A DNA stretch of 8,645 bases from an uncultured Bacteroidales bacterium. Its GTDB lineage: Bacteria; Bacteroidota; Bacteroidia; Bacteroidales; P3. The notes below the pieces were generated by a model, which worked only from the letters and a program-made list of their open reading frames with translations, made no database searches and was not told where the DNA came from. A program made the translations under genes and the position numbers. Positions within the stretch are counted from its first letter, which is position 1. Each line of letters starts with the position of its first letter. Below, piece by piece: positions 5,365 to 8,645 of this stretch. The stretch is taken from assembly GCA_947177845.1 (NCBI GenBank), contig CAMWVZ010000034.1:1-8645 (forward strand). Reading direction: 5' to 3'.

Positions 5365-7647
5365 ATGCAGGATCCGGCCGAGAACTATATGGACGAAGAG
5401 AGCCGCGGGCTCTACGACCGCTACCGCAAGGAAAAAGAGAGAGGGGAAAGCGGCTTCTACGATGTGGATGAATATCTTTCCATTATCGCTTCCTATGGCA
5501 TTTACGAGAATTACAAAGGCGCGCGGGACGTGATGCGCGAGGCGCGCGAGCGCTATCCCGAATCGAGCGAGTTGCGTATCAAGGAGGCCGAATTGCTTAT
5601 GGAGGACGGCTATGCGCAACGGGCGTTGGAATTGCTGGCCGAGGCGGAGAAAGTGGAGTCTTATTTCTATGAACTTCATCTTATTAGAGGTCATGCACTC
5701 AAAACCTTGGGCGAATTCGACAAGGCGACGCAGTCTTTTTTGAAGGCGCGGGACACGGGTGCCGAGGAGGTGGATGTGGAAATGGGGCTGGCGGCGGTGG
5801 CCGCCGCGGAGGGGAAGCGCGAGGAAGCTTGGCGGCACATGCGGAACATCCTCGGTTCGCCGAACGACAATGCGGAGCTCTGCAACCGTTTCATCGACTT
5901 GGCCGTAGACAACGACTGCTTGGTGGAGGCCATGGAATACATCCGTGCCTTGCTCAAGGATTATCCGTATAAGATACAGTATTGGAAAACGTTGAGTGAA
6001 CTTGCCGAGGAGGCGGGCAATTACGAGCAGGCGGTGGAGGCCGAAGATTTTGTGTTGGCCATCGACCCCGACAACGAAGAATCGCTTTTGCGCAAGTCGC
6101 ATCTCATGGAGTTTATCGACGAGGATATAGGGCAGCTCGAATTCTATCTGAGCTTGGAAAAGCGCTGGGACGACGAAGCGAAGTTGTTGCCCGTGCGTCT
6201 GTCTATCGCCCACGAATACGAATTGGCGGAGGACCGCGCGCAGGCGGAAGTGTATTACAATAAGTTGCTTTCCTACCCGCAGGCCCGCCGCTACGCTTTG
6301 TTCCGTTTGGGCGTGCTGGCGCATTTCCGTTTCGACCTTCCTTTGGCCATGCGCTATTTCATGCAGGCGCTCGAGGTGGAGGCGGTTGAAGACGAGCGGG
6401 AGAATATCGCCATGATATACAGGGGTATAGCACAGAACCACACGTATAGGGGCGAGGATGAGGCCGCGCTCGTGTTTCACCGCAAGGCCGTCGAGACCGC
6501 TCCGCTCACCCGCGTACATGCCTATGCCTATGTGGAGGACGCGTGTCGGGTAGGGGGCGAGGCCGTGAACGAGGCGCTCGCTTTCTTCAAGGAGGAGGGG
6601 CAGGCGGACGCACCGTGGTTTGCCTTGTGCCGGGCGGTGCTTTTCTATGAAAAGGGGCGTTACGATGAGGCGTACCGCAATTTCTCGCTCGCTTTCGCCG
6701 AGGGGCAGTATCTGCGCGAGGATGCAGACACGCGTTTTTCGGGTCTGTATTTCTTCGACAACGCGGTCTTGGAAATCCGCAACGGCTTCGCTCCGGCTTT
6801 CTCGCCCGAGGCCGAGAGAGACGAAGACGAAGAACCTTTTGAGTTCTACGGGCCGGCCTTGCAGGATGGCTATGTGCGTTTCGGTCTTGTGGGACATCCT
6901 CTGGATCATTCCTTTTCGGCAAGTTACTTCAACGAAAAGTTCACGCGTGAGGGTTTGGCGCTCTGCCTCTATCAGAACCTCGACATGGAGAACAGTCAGG
7001 GCTTCGAAATCATGAAGAACACCGAGGTCTGCCGGGGTTTCAATGTCACGATTCCCTACAAGCGGGCCGTGCTGCCTTATTTGGACGAGCTTTCGTCTGC
7101 GGCGAAGGCCATAGGCGGGGTGAATGTGGTGGATGTGCGGGCGGGCCGGTGGGTAGGCCATAATACGGATTACAAGGGTTTTGCGCGTAGTCTGGAGGGG
7201 CTGTTGGCCGAGGGGGATTCCGCTCCCGAAAGGGCTTTGGTGTTGGGCAACGGCGGGGCTTCGCAGGCCGTGCAGTATGCCTTGCACCGAAAGGGCATTC
7301 CTTATGTCTTGGTGTGCAGGGAACCCGAAAAGGCTCGCGAAGATTTGAAAAACAAAGAATTCGCGCCGCTCGAGATTCTGTCTTACCCAATCTTGACGCC
7401 CGAGGCGGCGCGTTCCTGCCGTCTGTGGGTCAACACCACCTCGTTGGGCATGTGGCCGGCGGTGGATACGTTGCCGGACCTTCCCTACGAAGTGCTTTCG
7501 TCGGATTGCTTTGCCTTCGACGTGGTCTATAATCCCGAACAAACGGCCTTTCTACAGAGGTGCGCCGCGCAAGGTGCCAAAATACGGAACGGTCTGGAAA
7601 TGTTGCATATCCAAGCCGAAGAGGCGTGGAAAATCTGGACGGCCTAA
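5365..7647 (+). CDS. aroE: Tetratricopeptide-repeat protein fused to shikimate dehydrogenase
   Basis: One uninterrupted 760-residue frame joins two proteins. Residues about 35-470 are helical repeats of TPR type: YENYKGARDVMREARERYP, LRIKEAELLMEDGYAQRALE, NYEQAVEAEDFVLAIDPDNE and RYDEAYRNFSLAF are clear units. Such domains usually bind proteins. Residues 475-502 are an acidic linker (ERDEDEEP). Residues 503-760 are a complete AroE, the NADPH-dependent enzyme reducing 3-dehydroshikimate to shikimate on the route to aromatic amino acids. Visible sites are Ser516 and Ser518 (HSFS), catalytic Lys566 (NVTIPYK) and Asp602 (NTDYKGF), nucleotide loop GNGGAS (628-633), NTTSLGM (690-696) and Gln750. 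Nothing essential is missing. No in-frame stop separates the halves; GTG 6874 (Val504), where free AroE proteins begin, could be a secondary start. The gene follows recN by 8 nt, and its stop overlaps the converging gene by 4 nt. AroE identity is very secure; the repeat domain's partner is unknown. Confidence 0.95.
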   Translation: MQDPAENYMDEESRGLYDRYRKEKERGESGFYDVDEYLSIIASYGIYENYKGARDVMREARERYPESSELRIKEAELLMEDGYAQRALELLAEAEKVESYFYELHLIRGHALKTLGEFDKATQSFLKARDTGAEEVDVEMGLAAVAAAEGKREEAWRHMRNILGSPNDNAELCNRFIDLAVDNDCLVEAMEYIRALLKDYPYKIQYWKTLSELAEEAGNYEQAVEAEDFVLAIDPDNEESLLRKSHLMEFIDEDIGQLEFYLSLEKRWDDEAKLLPVRLSIAHEYELAEDRAQAEVYYNKLLSYPQARRYALFRLGVLAHFRFDLPLAMRYFMQALEVEAVEDERENIAMIYRGIAQNHTYRGEDEAALVFHRKAVETAPLTRVHAYAYVEDACRVGGEAVNEALAFFKEEGQADAPWFALCRAVLFYEKGRYDEAYRNFSLAFAEGQYLREDADTRFSGLYFFDNAVLEIRNGFAPAFSPEAERDEDEEPFEFYGPALQDGYVRFGLVGHPLDHSFSASYFNEKFTREGLALCLYQNLDMENSQGFEIMKNTEVCRGFNVTIPYKRAVLPYLDELSSAAKAIGGVNVVDVRAGRWVGHNTDYKGFARSLEGLLAEGDSAPERALVLGNGGASQAVQYALHRKGIPYVLVCREPEKAREDLKNKEFAPLEILSYPILTPEAARSCRLWVNTTSLGMWPAVDTLPDLPYEVLSSDCFAFDVVYNPEQTAFLQRCAAQGAKIRNGLEMLHIQAEEAWKIWTA

Positions 7648-8645
7648 CGGCCTTCGAGCGAAAATACCGCCGACACCGGTCTGTGGTCGGAATACTCCAC
7701 TTTGTGGGTGGTGAAGAAAAGGGTCTTGAGATTTCCTCTACTGAAGATATAATCAATTCTATACGAGGGGTACACGCCTTGATACGACTGGCCGATGCCT
7801 TTGCCGGCCTTTACGAAGGCGTCCTTGAAATCCTTTTTGGTGAAACGGGTGTAGGCGTAGGCCACGGGGTGTTCGTTCATGTCTCCGCAGACCAGCACGC
7901 GGCGGGGGGCTTGCGAGCTGTCGATATGATTCAGAATGCGTTTCACCTGTTTTTCGCGGTTCAGCGTGGCGCGTTTCATCTTGCGCAGAAGGTGCGAGGA
8001 GCCTTCCTTATAGGTGTCGCGTTTGGATAGCGAGGAGAGGGAGGCGAGAAAGGTGGCGTCGGCTTCGTCGAAGAGGTAGGAGGCCAAGTGCATGTTGTAG
8101 ACGCGCAGGGTGTCCTTTCCTGTCCATATATCGGCGAAAACAATGTCGCACAGGCTCATGCCGTCTATGCTGCCTTCTTGGAGAATGGGAAACTTGGAAT
8201 AGATGCGGTTGCCGTAAAAGAAATTCGATTGCGAGGCGGGGCGGGTGGAATAGATGAAGCCGGCTTTTTTCAGCGTGGGGGTGGAAAGGAAACTGTTGTC
8301 GCGGCTTTCGTAGGCTTCCTGAAAGCAGACGATATCGGCGTCCTGATCGCCTACAAAGGCAAGGAGTTGGTTCTTGAGGTCGCCGCGTTTGTTGCCGTTT
8401 TCGGTATAATAATCAAAGAGGTGAACGTTGTAGGAGAGCACTTTGAGGGTGTTTCCGGCGTAGCGGGCGGGGGGCTCGTTCTGTTTCCCGAACTGCACGA
8501 AGACGCGGATGTTGTTCCAGTTGCACAGCAGGCACACGATAAAGAGCCAGCAGCGTCTTTGTCCGGCAAAGAGGTAGCCTACGGCGAGGGCGAGGTTGAC
8601 GATGAGCAGCAGGGGGAAGGCGAAGCCGAGGAGGGAGGGGAGGCG
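7644..8645 (-). CDS. Membrane-anchored endonuclease/exonuclease/phosphatase family protein (5' end cut by window)
   Basis: Read on the minus strand, the frame stays open past the right edge, so the start lies outside; at least 333 residues are present, ending at TAG (7644-7646). The N-terminal 55 or so residues hold a hydrophobic helix (FAFPLLLIVNLALAVGYLF, about 8569-8627) and a shorter one (WLFIVCLL), so the protein is membrane-anchored. A catalytic domain follows with the metal-dependent EEP-fold (DNase I/Mg phosphatase) motifs in order: LKVLSYNVHLFD, IVCFQE (Glu at 8316-8318), GDMNEHP (about 7867-7886), RIDYIF and YSDHRP (Ser-Asp-His at 7683-7691). The active site therefore appears complete. 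Family members cleave phosphodiesters in nucleic acids or lipids, or remove phosphates; the substrate here cannot be told. As I recall, this membrane-EEP arrangement is common in Bacteroidetes, often beside rhomboid protease genes, which would lie beyond the right edge. An internal GTG at 8535-8537 is not a credible start, since the anchor precedes it. Confidence 0.92.
   Translation of the reverse strand, partial: RLPSLLGFAFPLLLIVNLALAVGYLFAGQRRCWLFIVCLLCNWNNIRVFVQFGKQNEPPARYAGNTLKVLSYNVHLFDYYTENGNKRGDLKNQLLAFVGDQDADIVCFQEAYESRDNSFLSTPTLKKAGFIYSTRPASQSNFFYGNRIYSKFPILQEGSIDGMSLCDIVFADIWTGKDTLRVYNMHLASYLFDEADATFLASLSSLSKRDTYKEGSSHLLRKMKRATLNREKQVKRILNHIDSSQAPRRVLVCGDMNEHPVAYAYTRFTKKDFKDAFVKAGKGIGQSYQGVYPSYRIDYIFSRGNLKTLFFTTHKVEYSDHRPVSAVFSLEGR

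Noticed and set aside
5209..7542. Very long minus-strand open frame (777 codons) opposite the TPR-AroE gene
   Set aside because: It is codon-aligned with the sense gene, so it is open simply because TTA, CTA and TCA codons are rare in this GC-rich gene. Its translation is Arg/His-rich with no recognisable domain, while the sense frame has full AroE motifs.
7560..8030. Plus-strand open frame of 156 codons past the aroE stop
   Set aside because: It lies opposite the EEP gene, whose minus-strand motifs (GDMN, SDHRP) are clear. Its start is inside aroE and it has no recognisable domain.
1..8645. CRISPR array, tRNA or rRNA genes, insertion sequences, prophage or defence genes
   Set aside because: Reading both strands showed no spaced direct repeats, no RNA-gene signatures, no transposase or integrase motifs, and no unexplained gap longer than about 160 nt.

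Overview
The window looks like chromosomal housekeeping DNA from a relatively GC-rich member of the Bacteroidetes, probably order Bacteroidales. Three kinds of evidence point there. The RNA polymerase omega subunit is of the Bacteroidetes type. DUF4835, a family known essentially from Bacteroidetes, is present. Both readable promoters have the Bacteroidetes form (TTG, then about 20 nt, then TAnnTTTG) rather than the E. coli form. Genus cannot be fixed from this sequence. There is no RNA gene, CRISPR array, insertion sequence or phage gene.

Layout, left to right: (1) the 3' part of an outer-membrane beta-barrel gene (2-733). (2) A 157-nt gap with a promoter, then a 61-residue acidic lipoprotein gene (891-1076) closed by a strong intrinsic terminator (1097-1130), making a self-contained one-gene unit. 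(3) A second promoter (1135-1165) opening a tightly packed plus-strand run: rpoZ (1199-1546), coaBC (1556-2773), a DUF4835 secreted protein (2770-3690), recN (3698-5356) and a 760-residue protein joining tetratricopeptide repeats to shikimate dehydrogenase (5365-7647). Gaps in this run are 9, -4, 7 and 8 nt and no terminator is visible, so it is probably one operon. (4) On the minus strand, converging on the operon, a membrane-anchored endonuclease/exonuclease/phosphatase-fold protein (7644-8645), cut by the right edge. Its stop codon overlaps that of the dehydrogenase gene by 4 nt.

The operon mixes transcription (omega), coenzyme A synthesis (CoaBC), DNA break repair (RecN), an envelope protein of unknown role (DUF4835) and the shikimate pathway (AroE). 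This looks like a growth-linked housekeeping cluster rather than one pathway. The most unusual item is the TPR-AroE fusion: shikimate dehydrogenase is normally a free enzyme of about 250-270 residues, and here it carries an N-terminal repeat domain of about 475 residues plus an acidic linker. Other points worth a look are a Lys-to-Leu change in the CoaB 'SSGKMG' motif, the one-gene lipoprotein unit with a tandem AEVP tail, an AGGAGG sequence before the fusion gene, and the convergent stop-codon overlap. No defence system, mobile element or clearly new multi-gene system is visible.
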